Assembly (NCBI RefSeq): GCF_018904615.1
Contig: NZ_JADCNH010000008.1
Location: 62,001 to 126,000, forward strand
Reading direction: 5' to 3'
Source: Verticiella alkaliphila
GTDB taxonomy: Bacteria > Pseudomonadota > Gammaproteobacteria > Burkholderiales > Burkholderiaceae_B
Length of the DNA stretch: 64,000 nt
Part shown: piece after piece, positions 56,948 to 64,000 of the stretch
How positions within the stretch are numbered: the stretch's first letter is position 1
Layout of the letters: each line of letters starts with the position of its first letter
Translations under genes and position numbers: made by a program
Notes under the pieces: model-generated
The model's database searches: none
Told to the model about the DNA's origin: nothing
Seen by the model: the letters and a program-made list of their open reading frames with translations, nothing else

Positions 56948-57808
56948 TCAGCGCCCCTTGACGGCACGCACGTGCTCGTCGAGTTCCATGAACGAGGGCC
57001 GCTCCGTGGAATACAGCACCTTGCGTCCGAACTCGACGGCGAGCTGCGGGGGATAGCCGTTCAGGTTGGCGAGCAGCGTCGTCTTGATGCACTCGAACAT
57101 CTTGACGGCCTCGGCATTGCGGCGGTCCGTGCGCGCGGCGAGCGGGCCGACGAAACCATAGGCGAGCAGAATGCCGAGGAAGGTACCGACCATGGCCTTG
57201 GAGATGAGATCACCCAGCACGGCAGGCGGCTGATCGATGGCGGCGAGCGCGTGCACCACGCCCAGCACGGCCGCCACGATGCCGAAGGCCGGCAGGCCAT
57301 CGGCGATGTTGCGCAGCGCCGTGGCCGGCACATCGGCCTCGTGCTGGTAGGTCTCGATCTCGCTGTCCATCAGCGTCTCGATCTCGAACGCGCTCATGTT
57401 GCCGCTCACCATCAGACGCAGGTAATCGGTGATGAAGACGACGAGTTCGCGGTTGGCGAGGATGCTGGGATAGGCCGAGAAGATCGCGCTCGAGTCCGGA
57501 TCCTCCACATGGCTTTCCAGCGCCATCATGCCTTCACGGCGCGCCTTGGTGAGCAGCACGTAGAGCAGCGCCATCAGCTCCATGTACAGCTCTTTGTCGT
57601 ACTTACCCCCACGCAGGAGCTGCGGCACCATCTTCATGGTGGCCTTCAGGGATTTGGTGTTGTTCGCGCTGATGAAAGCGCCCAGGGCCGCACCGCCAAT
57701 GATGAGTACTTCCACCGGCTGGTACAACGCCCCCAGGTGGCCGCCCACGAGGGCATAGCCGCCGAAGACGGAGAACGCAACGATGAGATAACCCAAGAAG
57801 ATCAGCAC
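56948..57808 (-). CDS. motA: Flagellar motor stator protein MotA
   Basis: A 286-residue stator with four membrane helices. It has the H+-type MotA pattern MLIFLGYLIVAFSVFGGYAL, cytosolic loop with the charged residues that meet FliG (LTKARREGMMALESHVEDPD), and PAFGIVAAVLGVVHALAAID. It lies between flhC and motB. Confidence 0.97.
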   Translation of the reverse strand: MLIFLGYLIVAFSVFGGYALVGGHLGALYQPVEVLIIGGAALGAFISANNTKSLKATMKMVPQLLRGGKYDKELYMELMALLYVLLTKARREGMMALESHVEDPDSSAIFSAYPSILANRELVVFITDYLRLMVSGNMSAFEIETLMDSEIETYQHEADVPATALRNIADGLPAFGIVAAVLGVVHALAAIDQPPAVLGDLISKAMVGTFLGILLAYGFVGPLAARTDRRNAEAVKMFECIKTTLLANLNGYPPQLAVEFGRKVLYSTERPSFMELDEHVRAVKGR

Positions 57809-57859
57809 AACGACCCCTGTAGAGCTCGATGCGGGAGGCCCCCGCGACGTAGGAAAGAC

Positions 57860-58435
57860 TTAGGCCATGCTTGCCACAGGCTCAGGCCGCAACCCCGCGG
57901 TGCGCGGCTGCACGAAGCTCTGTACGGCCCGCCCCTGGCAGGCGCGCGGCGGCGGACGGCAGATCGCACACACGAAGTTGGCTTGAGGCTCGTAGGCCCG
58001 CGCCACGAAATGCCCCCGGCACTTCTGACACTGCGACAGCTGCAGCATGCCGCCATCGAAGAAGCGCACCAGGATCCAGGCGCGGGTGAAGCTCAGGAGA
58101 GGCTCCTGACCCGACTCCACGTGTTCGAGGTAGAGGCGGTAGGCACCCATCAAGGCGCGCACCCCCGTCTCCGGCGTCTCGCGCTCGAGGAATCGGTAGA
58201 TGTTGTAGAAGAGCGAAGCGTGGATGTTCGGCAGCCAGGTCATGAACCAGTCGACCGAGAAAGGCAGCATCCCCTTGGGAGGAGAGACACCCTTGATCTC
58301 TTTATAGAGACGCACGAGGCGCTCGCGGCTCAGGCCGGTTTCGGCCTCGAGCATCTGCAGCCGGGCTCCCAATCCGATCAGCTCGATGGCGAGCCGGATC
58401 TCGGTGGCTTCTAGGACGACGCTCTTGCTGGCCAT
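57860..58435 (-). CDS. flhC: Flagellar transcriptional activator FlhC
   Basis: A 191-residue subunit of the FlhD4C2 master activator. The zinc-binding Cys cluster is CQKCRGHF and CAICRPP. Helical N-terminal half has RLAIELIGLGARLQMLEAET and LYKEIKGVSPPKGMLPFSVD. It follows flhD by 13 bases. Confidence 0.97.
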   Translation of the reverse strand: MASKSVVLEATEIRLAIELIGLGARLQMLEAETGLSRERLVRLYKEIKGVSPPKGMLPFSVDWFMTWLPNIHASLFYNIYRFLERETPETGVRALMGAYRLYLEHVESGQEPLLSFTRAWILVRFFDGGMLQLSQCQKCRGHFVARAYEPQANFVCAICRPPPRACQGRAVQSFVQPRTAGLRPEPVASMA

Positions 58436-58448
58436 GACCCGGTCTCCG

Positions 58449-58769
58449 TCAGCCGATCTGCTCGACGGGCTGGCTGGCGAGCAGCAGCGTCGTATGCGCC
58501 TGCTGAAGCACGCCGCCCAGCGCGTCCTGGCTCAGCGCCGTCAGCAACGCGCCTTCGTCGAATCGAAAGCGGCACAGCAGCGACGTCGAGCTGGCGAGCT
58601 TGACGGTTTGGGAGAGGGTCAGCCGTCGCACGATGTCCGCGACTTCCTTGCTGAAGCCCAGGCGGAAGACCGCCGTGGCGTAATCCTCATTGAGCATGCG
58701 CTGCGCCAGCAGTAGATAGGACAGGTTGACCTCGCGCACTTCGGCCAACAGGTTTTCGCCACCGTTCAT
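58449..58769 (-). CDS. flhD: Flagellar transcriptional activator FlhD
   Basis: A 106-residue master regulator subunit with [20 protein letters not shown] and [23 protein letters not shown] 58769 has GGAG about nine bases upstream and starts the family domain; a longer in-frame codon at 58838 would begin within the leader hairpin region. First gene of the long leftward cluster, below a 450-bp regulatory region. Confidence 0.95.
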   Translation of the reverse strand: MNGGENLLAEVREVNLSYLLLAQRMLNEDYATAVFRLGFSKEVADIVRRLTLSQTVKLASSTSLLCRFRFDEGALLTALSQDALGGVLQQAHTTLLLASQPVEQIG

Positions 58770-58808
58770 CCCACGCTCTCCAAATGCCTTCAGTCCATCT
58801 GATTGACA

Positions 58809-58827
58809 TTCCCCGACCTCCGGGGAA
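58809..58827 (-). promoter_or_regulatory. Hairpin in flhDC leader with GGA at loop (candidate CsrA site)
   Basis: In the flhDC transcript a seven-base stem (TTCCCCG / CGGGGAA) closes the loop GAGGT, placing GGA at the stem-loop junction about 40 bases ahead of the flhD start. This resembles CsrA/RsmA sites; the same kind of motif is in the fliC leader. Confidence 0.35.
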
Positions 58828-58883
58828 ACGTAATGCAAGATGTAAGCAAATCACTGTTTCACATCACTTACATCGGTAACGCC

Positions 58884-58911
58884 ATGTGACTATCGGAAGA
58901 ATTCGTCACAT
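58884..58911. promoter_or_regulatory. Inverted repeat ATGTGAC ... GTCACAT
   Basis: Seven-base arms at 58884-58890 and 58905-58911 separated by 14 bases. The half-site is shared with the palindrome at 59019, so one dimeric regulator may bind several places ahead of flhDC. Confidence 0.4.
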
Positions 58912-58965
58912 CAATGGACACAAGAATAGCATTGTCGCGAGATTTTTATTGCAAAGTTACGCAGA

Positions 58966-58989
58966 AACTAACACTTCTGTTAGTTTTTT
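58966..58989 (+). terminator. Hairpin with T-run upstream of fliA
   Basis: AACTAAC (58966-58972) pairs with GTTAGTT (58979-58985) and four more Ts follow. On the plus strand it looks like a small intrinsic terminator or attenuator for rightward transcripts. It could also be an operator, since no gene ends here. Confidence 0.5.
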
Positions 58990-59018
58990 GAGAATCTTTG
59001 ATGCAGGTCATACCGTTA

Positions 59019-59034
59019 CGTGACATTTGTCACA
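59019..59034. promoter_or_regulatory. CRP/FNR-type palindrome ahead of flhDC
   Basis: CGTGA-N6-TCACA matches the CRP consensus TGTGA-N6-TCACA in nine of ten positions. It lies about 250 bp upstream of flhD. In enterobacteria CRP activates flhDC, so the position fits, but the regulator is not known here. Confidence 0.5.
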
Positions 59035-59222
59035 TTCTCTGGATACGTCAAGATACGCCGGGTTTTCCCCTATAACGGCATCCATGCGGCTTTATTTAGG
59101 CCCATTTTGCGAAAGACCCGAAAAGCCCCGGTAAAGCGGGTGTGTTCGGCCGTTCGGTCCGGCACGCCTGTAGCGAAAATGCGACTGGGGAGCGCACGCA
59201 CGTCGCGTCCCATACCTGAACC

Positions 59223-60026
59223 ATGGCTTACGACACTTACACGCTGCCTGTCATCTCGAGTCCGCCGCCGGCCCCCGCCGCGCGACGCGCTGCGGGGGCG
59301 CCCTCGCCGGACGCCTACGATCGCCTGCAGCGCGACGCCATGGTGGCCCGTCACGCAGGGCTCGTGCGCAAGCTCGCGCTGCGGTTGGCCTCGCGCCTGC
59401 CCTCGAGCGTGGATCTGGACGATCTGGTGCAGGCCGGCATGATGGGTCTGCTTGATGCCGTCACGCGCTATCGAGAAGTCCCGACCGCCCAATTCGAGAC
59501 GTACGCTACCCAGCGCATTCGCGGCGCCATGCTGGACGAACTGCGCAATCTGGATTGGGCGCCGCGCACCGTGCGCGAGCGTGGGCGCAAGGTCGAGCAA
59601 GGCATGCGCGCCGCAGCCCAGCGACTGGGCCGCCAGCCCACCGAGGCGGAAGTCGCGGCCGAGCTTGAGGTGTCGCTTTCGGATTACCAGTCCATGCTGC
59701 AGGACGCTCACGGCGCGCAGCTGCTGTACGCCGACGAACTCGGCAGCACGCTGGAAGAGCGTGCCGAATCCGCAGATGAGGGCTCGCCGCTGGAAGTCTC
59801 CTCCACCGCCGATCCGCTCAAGGCGCTCGTCACGCACGAGCTGCGCGAGACGCTGGTGCGGGCCATCGAACAATTACCCGAGCGCGAACGTCTGCTGCTG
59901 AGCTTGTGCTACGAGCAGGGGCTCAATCTCAAGGAAGCCGGCCTCGTCCTCAATGTGGGTGAGGCTCGTGTGTGCCAGTTGCGCAGCCAGGCCATCGCCC
60001 GACTGCGGGCAAGCGTCCGCCGCTGA
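59223..60026 (+). CDS. fliA: RNA polymerase sigma factor FliA (sigma-28)
   Basis: A 267-residue flagellar sigma factor. Region 2 has LASRLPSSVDLDDLVQAGMM and FETYATQRIRGAMLDELRNL; region 3 has LGRQPTEAEVAAELEVS; region 4 has LPERERLLLSLCYEQGLNLK and VGEARVCQLRSQAIARLRA. It recognises the four promoters listed here and is held by FlgM. The N-terminal 30 residues are Pro/Ala-rich. Divergent from flhDC. Confidence 0.97.
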   Translation: MAYDTYTLPVISSPPPAPAARRAAGAPSPDAYDRLQRDAMVARHAGLVRKLALRLASRLPSSVDLDDLVQAGMMGLLDAVTRYREVPTAQFETYATQRIRGAMLDELRNLDWAPRTVRERGRKVEQGMRAAAQRLGRQPTEAEVAAELEVSLSDYQSMLQDAHGAQLLYADELGSTLEERAESADEGSPLEVSSTADPLKALVTHELRETLVRAIEQLPERERLLLSLCYEQGLNLKEAGLVLNVGEARVCQLRSQAIARLRASVRR

Positions 60027-60051
60027 ACACGACTGTCGCGCACCTTACGCC

Positions 60052-60825
60052 ATGGCCGCATCGTTCCCGCAGTCTGCGCGCTCGCGCAAAGCCTGGTTAC
60101 CGATCAGCCTTGCCTGCCTGATCATCGGCGCTGGCGTGGCACACGCCGGAATATGTGCCTATATTTTGTTCTTCTCGTTCGAAGTGCCTGGCGCGAGCCC
60201 GGACGCGGGACACGGCCTTCCGGCCTTGAGTCTGCAGGGTCTGGACATCACCACCGTGCGCTGGCTCGTGGCCGGCAGCGCGGCCCAGGCGCTGGCACTC
60301 GCGCTCGTGCCCTATCTGCTGCGCCAGGGGCGCCTCGCCCAACCCGCGGCCGAACACGCCTGGTCATCACGGCGCTCTGACGCCAGACACGCCTACGACG
60401 ACCTGAGCTGGGTGCCAGCGCTGCCGTTGCCCGTGGATCGGCCAGGTGTGATTGCCGTGCGCCTTGCCAATCTCGATGCCATCGTCAACGTGCACGGTCG
60501 CGCCGTGGCACATCGTCTCCTGCGTGCGGCAGCCCGCACACTGCGGGAGAATGCACGCAAGAGCGACATCGTGACGCGCACGGATCACGACCGCTTCGCC
60601 GTCGTGCTCTCCGACACCGATCCCGCCAGTCTGTCGGCCACGGCAGCCCGCCTGCGCAGCGCCTTGAGCAGGCTGGAGGTCAGCGCGCCCGGCGGACAAG
60701 CCGTCACCGTCGACGCGCGCCTGGGCTGGTCCTCCGGAGAAGGTCACGACCTGAGCGCCCTGCTCGATCTCGCCCACGCCGACTTGCACGACGCGCTCGA
60801 GCAGGGGCCGGCCGTCCCGGGTTAA
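60052..60825 (+). CDS. Membrane protein with degenerate GGDEF domain
   Basis: A 257-residue protein. Two hydrophobic segments (WLPISLACLIIGAGVAHAGI and VAGSAAQALALALVPYLL) sit within the first 100 residues. The C-terminal half has the diguanylate cyclase fold pattern (VRLANLDAIVNVHGRAVAHR, LRENARKSDIVTRT, FAVVLSDTDPASLSATAARL, VTVDARLGWSS), but the GGDEF site reads DHDRF. It cannot be a normal cyclase and may sense nucleotides or be structural. ATG 60052 lies 25 bases after fliA, so it is probably co-transcribed with it. Confidence 0.78.
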   Translation: MAASFPQSARSRKAWLPISLACLIIGAGVAHAGICAYILFFSFEVPGASPDAGHGLPALSLQGLDITTVRWLVAGSAAQALALALVPYLLRQGRLAQPAAEHAWSSRRSDARHAYDDLSWVPALPLPVDRPGVIAVRLANLDAIVNVHGRAVAHRLLRAAARTLRENARKSDIVTRTDHDRFAVVLSDTDPASLSATAARLRSALSRLEVSAPGGQAVTVDARLGWSSGEGHDLSALLDLAHADLHDALEQGPAVPG

Positions 60826-60898
60826 ACCTTTGGACGGATGGCGGGCAGGCCCAGTGTCGGCTAGCGTAAGACATCCCGTCTTATATAGGTCACAGACC

Positions 60899-61387
60899 AT
60901 GTCATTCGCCTTGCGTGTCGCGGTGCTGCTTTGCGGGGCGAATGTTGCCTGGGCCCAGCCCGCCCCTGCCCCCGATCCCGCGACGCGGGCGGCCTTGACC
61001 GGCCAGGGTGGCGCGCCCTCGCGGGCGCGCACCGACGTACGCACGGTGTGCGCGGCGCCGCCGGGTTTGCAGACGCAGGTGATCAATCCAAGAACGAACA
61101 CGCCGCCTCCCGTGGACTGCGCCCAGGTCCTGGGCACCGCGCCACCTGGGGCCGCCCAGCTCGCGCCTGATGCGCAGATCGCGCCGTTCCAGGTGGAATC
61201 GCGGGCTGCCTCCGGCACATGGCAGAAACTGGGGCGTTATGGATCGCAGGACGATGCCCGCAACGCGGCGCAGGCAGCCTGCGCCGCCGGCCAGGAAGCT
61301 GGCGCCACGCGGGTGCGTGCGACACGGATCACTCAGATAGGAAAGCCGGGCGAGACGACGACGTGCCGGGCAACACGCGCGCGCTGA
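60899..61387 (+). CDS. Unknown secreted protein
   Basis: A 162-residue protein with a signal peptide (MSFALRVAVLLCGANVAWAQ, cleavage likely after AWA) and a Pro/Ala-rich segment. Four or so Cys residues (TVCAAPPG, VDCAQV, AACAAG, TTCRAT) could form disulfides in the periplasm. The C-terminal third (WQKLGRYGSQDDARNAAQAA) has an aromatic plus A-rich helix pattern that I cannot place in a family. ATG 60899 begins the signal peptide. An inverted repeat (AAGAC / GTCTT) lies just upstream. Last chromosomal gene before the tRNA fragment. Confidence 0.7.
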   Translation: MSFALRVAVLLCGANVAWAQPAPAPDPATRAALTGQGGAPSRARTDVRTVCAAPPGLQTQVINPRTNTPPPVDCAQVLGTAPPGAAQLAPDAQIAPFQVESRAASGTWQKLGRYGSQDDARNAAQAACAAGQEAGATRVRATRITQIGKPGETTTCRATRAR

Positions 61388-61458
61388 AAACGCGAGGCGC
61401 CACGGCGCAGTGCCGGCCCATGACCCGCGCCTGAAGGCGGGTCAGCAACAGGAATTCG

Positions 61459-61513
61459 TGGTGCGAGGGACGGGACTCGAACCCCTACACCTGTTACGGC
61501 GTCAGGACCTAAA
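61459..61513 (-). other. 3' fragment of a tRNA-Leu gene (integration-site scar)
   Basis: On the minus strand the sequence ends ...TCCCTCGCACCA and, reading back, has a T-loop TTCGAGT, a long class II variable arm (CGCC/GGTG) and the anticodon-loop-like TTTAGGT, all as in the 3' half of tRNA-Leu(UAG). Upstream of the loop, where the 5' half should be, the DNA is unrelated and AT-rich. One T-stem pair is mismatched. This is the usual scar (attR) left when an integrase element inserts in a tRNA 3' end. Confidence 0.65.
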
Positions 61514-61658
61514 CCTAAATTTTCAAGAAAATCACTAAATTATAAGTATTTGATTTTATTGCTAATAATGGGTCAGACAAGGCTAATTCATAGCATTTTC
61601 CCAAACTTTTCCCAAACTAGCCGATTGCCAGAATCGCCCCAAACTCGCTTGGGTGTCG
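61514..61658. other. AT-rich junction sequence, no gene
   Basis: Between the tRNA fragment and the IS end. It contains two close copies of TTTTCCCAAAC (near 61591 and 61606) that may be integrase arm sites. No open frame with a start and ribosome site is seen. Confidence 0.45.
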
Positions 61659-61686
61659 TGTATTGACCCAGCAGAGCCTGCACAGG

Positions 61687-62508
61687 TTAAGCGGCTAATG
61701 CGAATGCCTGAGCCGGGGTCTTCATACCAAGCGCCTGGTGGGGTCGCTTGTCGTTGTAAAAGCGGATCCAGTCGCCGATCACGCGGCTGGCGTGCTGCAA
61801 GGTCTCAAAGCGGTGTCGGTGCACGCATTGTTCTTTCAAGGTTCGAATGACACGCTCGACCATGCCATTCTGCCGAGGAGAATGTGGGGGGATGAACTCC
61901 TGGCGCAAGCCGTAGCTGCGCACCAGCGCGCTGTAGCTACGGGAGGTGAAAACCAAGCCGTTGTCCGATCGAAGCAGAAATGGTTCAGGGACATGCCCCA
62001 AGGTGCCAAAGCGAGCAATCAGTGCGTGTTCCAAAGCGCTGCCGGCCGTGCAGGCCTTGCCACTGCGTGACAGATGCCAGCCCAGCAGTTCCCGGGTATG
62101 GCAGTCGATCACCAGCGCTAGCGTGGCCCAGCGGTCGCGCCCGGCCCAGACGCGACAAAGGTCTGTGGACCAGCGCTCGTTGGGCATCGTAGCCACCGAG
62201 GGCAGGGCCTGGATGCGCGGGCGAAATCCGATGGGCCGCTTGCGAACTTGCCAGCCCTTGATCTGGAAGATCCGCTGAACGGTGTTCTTGTTGAACCCAA
62301 GCAAATGCGCCACTGTGCGATAGCCGAAAGAAGGTGACTCTTCAATCATCGCCTTGATTGGCTCGGCGAACTTGGGATTTACCTTGGGAGGCGATTTTAC
62401 GGACCGGTAGTACACCGTGCGTCGTGGCACGCCGAACCAGCGGCACAGCTTTGCGAGCGGCACCACAAATCCGTCAGCAGCCAAGCCCTGCTGGATGCGA
62501 AGGATCAC
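61687..62508 (-). CDS. IS3-family transposase OrfB (DDE integrase domain)
   Basis: A 273-residue transposase catalytic subunit. N-terminal HTH_21 region (FGYRTVAHLLGFNKNTVQRI), then the rve core with the DDE triad: Asp in RWSTDLCRVWAG, Asp in LLRSDNGLVFTS and Glu in SPRQNGMVERVIRTLKEQ, followed by YNDKRPHQALGMKTPAQAF. GTG start at 62508 overlaps the orfA stop (GTGA). Intact by itself, but it needs OrfA. Confidence 0.93.
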   Translation of the reverse strand: MILRIQQGLAADGFVVPLAKLCRWFGVPRRTVYYRSVKSPPKVNPKFAEPIKAMIEESPSFGYRTVAHLLGFNKNTVQRIFQIKGWQVRKRPIGFRPRIQALPSVATMPNERWSTDLCRVWAGRDRWATLALVIDCHTRELLGWHLSRSGKACTAGSALEHALIARFGTLGHVPEPFLLRSDNGLVFTSRSYSALVRSYGLRQEFIPPHSPRQNGMVERVIRTLKEQCVHRHRFETLQHASRVIGDWIRFYNDKRPHQALGMKTPAQAFALAA

Positions 62509-62817
62509 TTCCCTTCCTTGTCCAACAGGGCCTGCAGCTTTTTTCGGGCACGCAGCTCCAGCATCGCTTCGCCATAGGCCTCCTGCAGGTCCTTGAGCTG
62601 CCGCTCGTACTGCTCCTTGATGTTCAGCGGGTTGGCCCGCAGCGCGTTCTCCATGCCGCGCTTGGCGTCATCAACCCATTGCTCGAGCTCGGACGGCGAC
62701 AGATTGTATGCCCGGCTGGCCTCGGCCACTGTGGTTTTGCCCTGGATGATGTCCAGCACCAGCGCACTCTTGCTTGGCCGTCCACCGTTTGATCTCGTCT
62801 TCCATCTTCATGCTCAT
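62505..62817 (-). pseudogene. IS3-family transposase OrfA, frameshifted near its start
   Basis: The DNA-binding subunit should start at ATG 62817 or 62811 with MKMEDEIKRWTAK. The frame then fails, and one frame over the protein continues from SALVLDIIQGKTTVAEASRA to the leucine-zipper region and stop at 62505. Two bases appear lost near 62772 (A-A-G-C-A-A-G where A-A-G-C-G-C-A-A-G gives K-R-K). Short internal starts such as GTG 62759 would lack the first helix of the HTH. Confidence 0.75.
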
Positions 62818-62867
62818 CGTCGAATTTCCTCAATTATGCGTGAGCAGGATTTCAGTGAGTCGATACA

Positions 62868-63089
62868 CAATGAATGATGGGGTCAACTTAATAACGCTCT
62901 AATTTAAGCTTTGTTGATACCAAACATTTTTATAGCCGACGACCTCACAATAGCTACCGCGTATGACCCACCTTAAATAGAGCTAAGTTCTTGATTTTAT
63001 TAATGGGCACTTCCCGCTAACCCTGCAGAACCTGTGGTTGCATACCGGTATTGACCGTCAGCCTGACCCTCTGGGAGGACCAAAATTAC
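62868..63089. other. AT-rich intergenic, no gene
   Basis: Between the IS end and the broken lipoprotein gene. It contains a short TTGATTTTATT...AATGGG sequence (near 62992) resembling one left of the IS (near 61550), possibly an old duplication. No gene is seen. Confidence 0.4.
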
Positions 63090-63548
63090 CTACTTCAAGG
63101 TGTCGCACATAGCTAGCATGGCGTTTTCTTGGTCTTTGAGTTTGGCCTCTTCCAGCTCTTTGAGTAGCTGGGTCATCAGGTCAACGCCTCTCAGCTTCGT
63201 TGTTTTGGTGTCGGTCAATGTCATGGGCTCGGTCTCGATCACTTTGGCGACGTCCGACGTGAACCCCTTCGTGGTTGTGTCGACCGGACCACCCACCATG
63301 AACCGTTTGAACCCTACATAGGCACCGTAGCCGTTCTTGGCATTCAACTCACCACAAACGGCCTTAGAGCCTGGCTTCTTGGTCTCTTTGAGCACACGAA
63401 CGTTTCTGAACTGAACGGATTGAGGGTCACGCATGCTCCTTGCCGCAAACTCCTGAGCAGACTCGATGAGTAATTCGTCATCACTCTTACCCTGCAGTCA
63501 CCCTGACAATAGAACACATGCGAACACTAGATGAATGTAGGTTTTCAT
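63090..63548 (-). pseudogene. Lipoprotein gene with stop codon at the lipobox Cys
   Basis: From ATG 63548 the frame reads a short lipoprotein signal peptide, MKTYIHLVFACVLLSG, and then TGA exactly where the lipobox cysteine (TGC/TGT) is expected. The same frame continues LQGKSDDELLIESAQEFAAR and then MRDPQSVQFRNVRV, VCGELNAKNGYGAYVGFKRF to a stop at 63090. The last part follows a pattern (D-P-x-S-x-x-F-R-N-V and C-G-x-x-N-x-K-N-x-x-G-x-Y-x-G) seen in small periplasmic proteins of unknown function. The internal ATG at 63434 would give an unsecreted 114-residue product. Confidence 0.7.
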
Positions 63549-63600
63549 AGTTGCTGACTAACATTGATTGCGAGGCGTTGTTGCTGCTGAAACGGATGGA

Positions 63601-64000
63601 CTATTGATTAGTAAGTCGATACCTTCGCCACATTTCTTGAATTTTGTCCGCCACACCCATTTGTTGCTCGATGAATGAAGACCCTTGGCGTTCCAATTGA
63701 GCTGCGTAGCTCATGAGTGACATATGAGCCTGCTCATTGGTGAATGCGGCCACGACGAAGTGATCAGGCACTCCATTGCGTCTCACCACATTGATAACAG
63801 CATACTCAAAGGTCTCAACCTTACTGGCATTGCGAAACCAAGATGGCATAGTTGGCTGCTCTTCTTGCGCCCATTCTCGGTCCGCTCGGACCGAGTTCGC
63901 ATGGTGCATTCTTTCTTTTGCTCTCACATGCGCTGCAAAAAGCACAAGTCCGAAATATACCAGCAGAGATAAGCCGTATGTAGGAATGGCAAAAAGCAGA
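63601..64000 (-). CDS. Unknown single-pass membrane protein, 5' end outside window
   Basis: The frame is open to the right edge and stops at 63601, so at least 132 residues. The first visible part is hydrophobic (LLFAIPTYGLSLLVYFGLVL), a membrane helix, followed by a charged, soluble C-terminal part (FVVAAFTNEQAHMSLMSYAA, KIQEMWRRYRL). I recognise no family. Low GC like the rest of the island. A GTG at 63945 within the helix is unlikely to be the real start. Confidence 0.55.
   Translation of the reverse strand, partial: LLFAIPTYGLSLLVYFGLVLFAAHVRAKERMHHANSVRADREWAQEEQPTMPSWFRNASKVETFEYAVINVVRRNGVPDHFVVAAFTNEQAHMSLMSYAAQLERQGSSFIEQQMGVADKIQEMWRRYRLTNQ

Larger units (their letters stand above)
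58770..59222. promoter_or_regulatory. flhDC / fliA divergent regulatory region
   Basis: A 453-bp gene-free, AT-rich stretch between flhD (-) and fliA (+), the longest intergenic region in the flagellar part. It holds a leader hairpin at 58809-58827, repeated GTGAC/GTCAC half-sites (58884-58911 and 59019-59034), and a hairpin plus T-run at 58966-58989. Its size and density of symmetric elements fit a promoter where several signals control flhDC. The exact promoters were not resolved. Confidence 0.7.
61659..62867 (-). mobile_element. IS3-family insertion sequence (IS2-like), about 1.2 kb
   Basis: Contains orfA and orfB in the usual IS3 order on the minus strand. Imperfect terminal inverted repeats begin TGTATTGACCCAGC at 61659 and TGTATCGACTCACT (minus strand) at 62867. 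No target duplication was found at these exact ends, so boundaries are approximate. orfA carries a 2-base deletion, so the copy is probably inactive. Confidence 0.7.
61459..64000. mobile_element. Probable left part of an integrated genomic island at tRNA-Leu
   Basis: From the tRNA-Leu fragment onward GC falls sharply, genes become small and unrelated to motility, and an IS element is present. The tRNA fragment points its CCA end toward the flagellar genes, so the inserted DNA lies to its right and the intact tRNA and integrase would be outside the window. The sequence with TTTTCCCAAAC repeated at about 61591-61616 is of a kind often seen at such junctions. No integrase is visible, so this rests on the scar and composition. 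Confidence 0.5.

Noticed and set aside
59139-59167. Sigma-28-like sequence ahead of fliA (TAAAGCGG ... GCCGTTCG)
   Set aside because: The spacer is 9 rather than 11 bases and the -10 is poor.
61459-61545. Complete tRNA-Leu gene
   Set aside because: Only the 3' half is present. No acceptor 5' strand or D-arm pairs with it.
61651-62875. Target-site duplication of the IS
   Set aside because: Bases flanking the inferred ends (TCG left, CAA right) do not match, so either the ends are off by a few bases or the duplication has been lost.
1-64000. CRISPR array, rRNA operon or replication origin
   Set aside because: No regularly spaced repeats, rRNA-like sequence or origin-type iterons were seen.

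Overview
The window is one large motility locus from a high-GC betaproteobacterium. Protein sequences and gene order (flhDC-motAB-che-flhBAF, divergent fliC/fliD, and a sigma-28 gene beside flhDC) best fit order Burkholderiales, probably family Alcaligenaceae (Bordetella/Achromobacter relatives). Genus is not assignable from sequence alone. Nearly every structural, export, regulatory and chemotaxis gene of a complete flagellum is here.

Layout. 1-4810 is an accessory edge: the 3' end of a methyltransferase-like gene, a DUF4214 protein, an orphan DUF262/HNH nuclease of lower GC, and a truncated methyltransferase beside the flagellin gene. 462-750 (289 bp) holds no gene I can support. 4812-10270 is the filament region: fliC (-), then fliD, fliS, fliT, a frameshifted fliK-like gene and an orphan FlhB C-domain gene (+). 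10267-14295 holds c-di-GMP and sensing genes: ycgR (+), then fliE, an Aer-like receptor and an EAL protein (-). 14556-25694 is fliFGHIJKLMNOPQR (+). 25780-35975 is the rod, ring and hook set flgBCDEFGHIJ plus flgKL (-). flgA and flgMN (+) follow at 36173-37672. 37734-58769 is a long leftward cluster: flhDC, motAB, a cheY-like gene, cheA, cheW, two receptors, cheR, cheD, cheB, cheY, cheZ, an OmpR-like regulator with a degenerate receiver, flhB, flhA, flhF, a small unknown gene and a degenerate flhG. At 59223 fliA (sigma-28) starts rightward, followed by a degenerate GGDEF protein and a secreted unknown.

Regulation. Four good sigma-28 promoters share spacing and a CCGTTA core in the -10 box, upstream of fliC, fliD, flgK and flgM. 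With flhDC, fliA, flgM and fliD-fliS-fliT present, this supports the usual cascade: FlhDC turns on basal-body operons and fliA, then FliA turns on filament genes once FlgM is exported. Hairpins close three convergent operon ends (11020, 25724, 37682).

Right edge. Past 61459 the composition becomes AT-rich. A 3' fragment of a tRNA-Leu gene marks what looks like the end of an integrated island. It carries an IS3-family element, a broken lipoprotein gene and a partial membrane protein running off the window.

Caveat. Four flagellar or chemotaxis genes (fliK-like, aer-like mcp, fliM, cheD) each carry a single-base indel in otherwise intact sequence. These are either assembly errors or early loss of motility. 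The sequence alone cannot decide.
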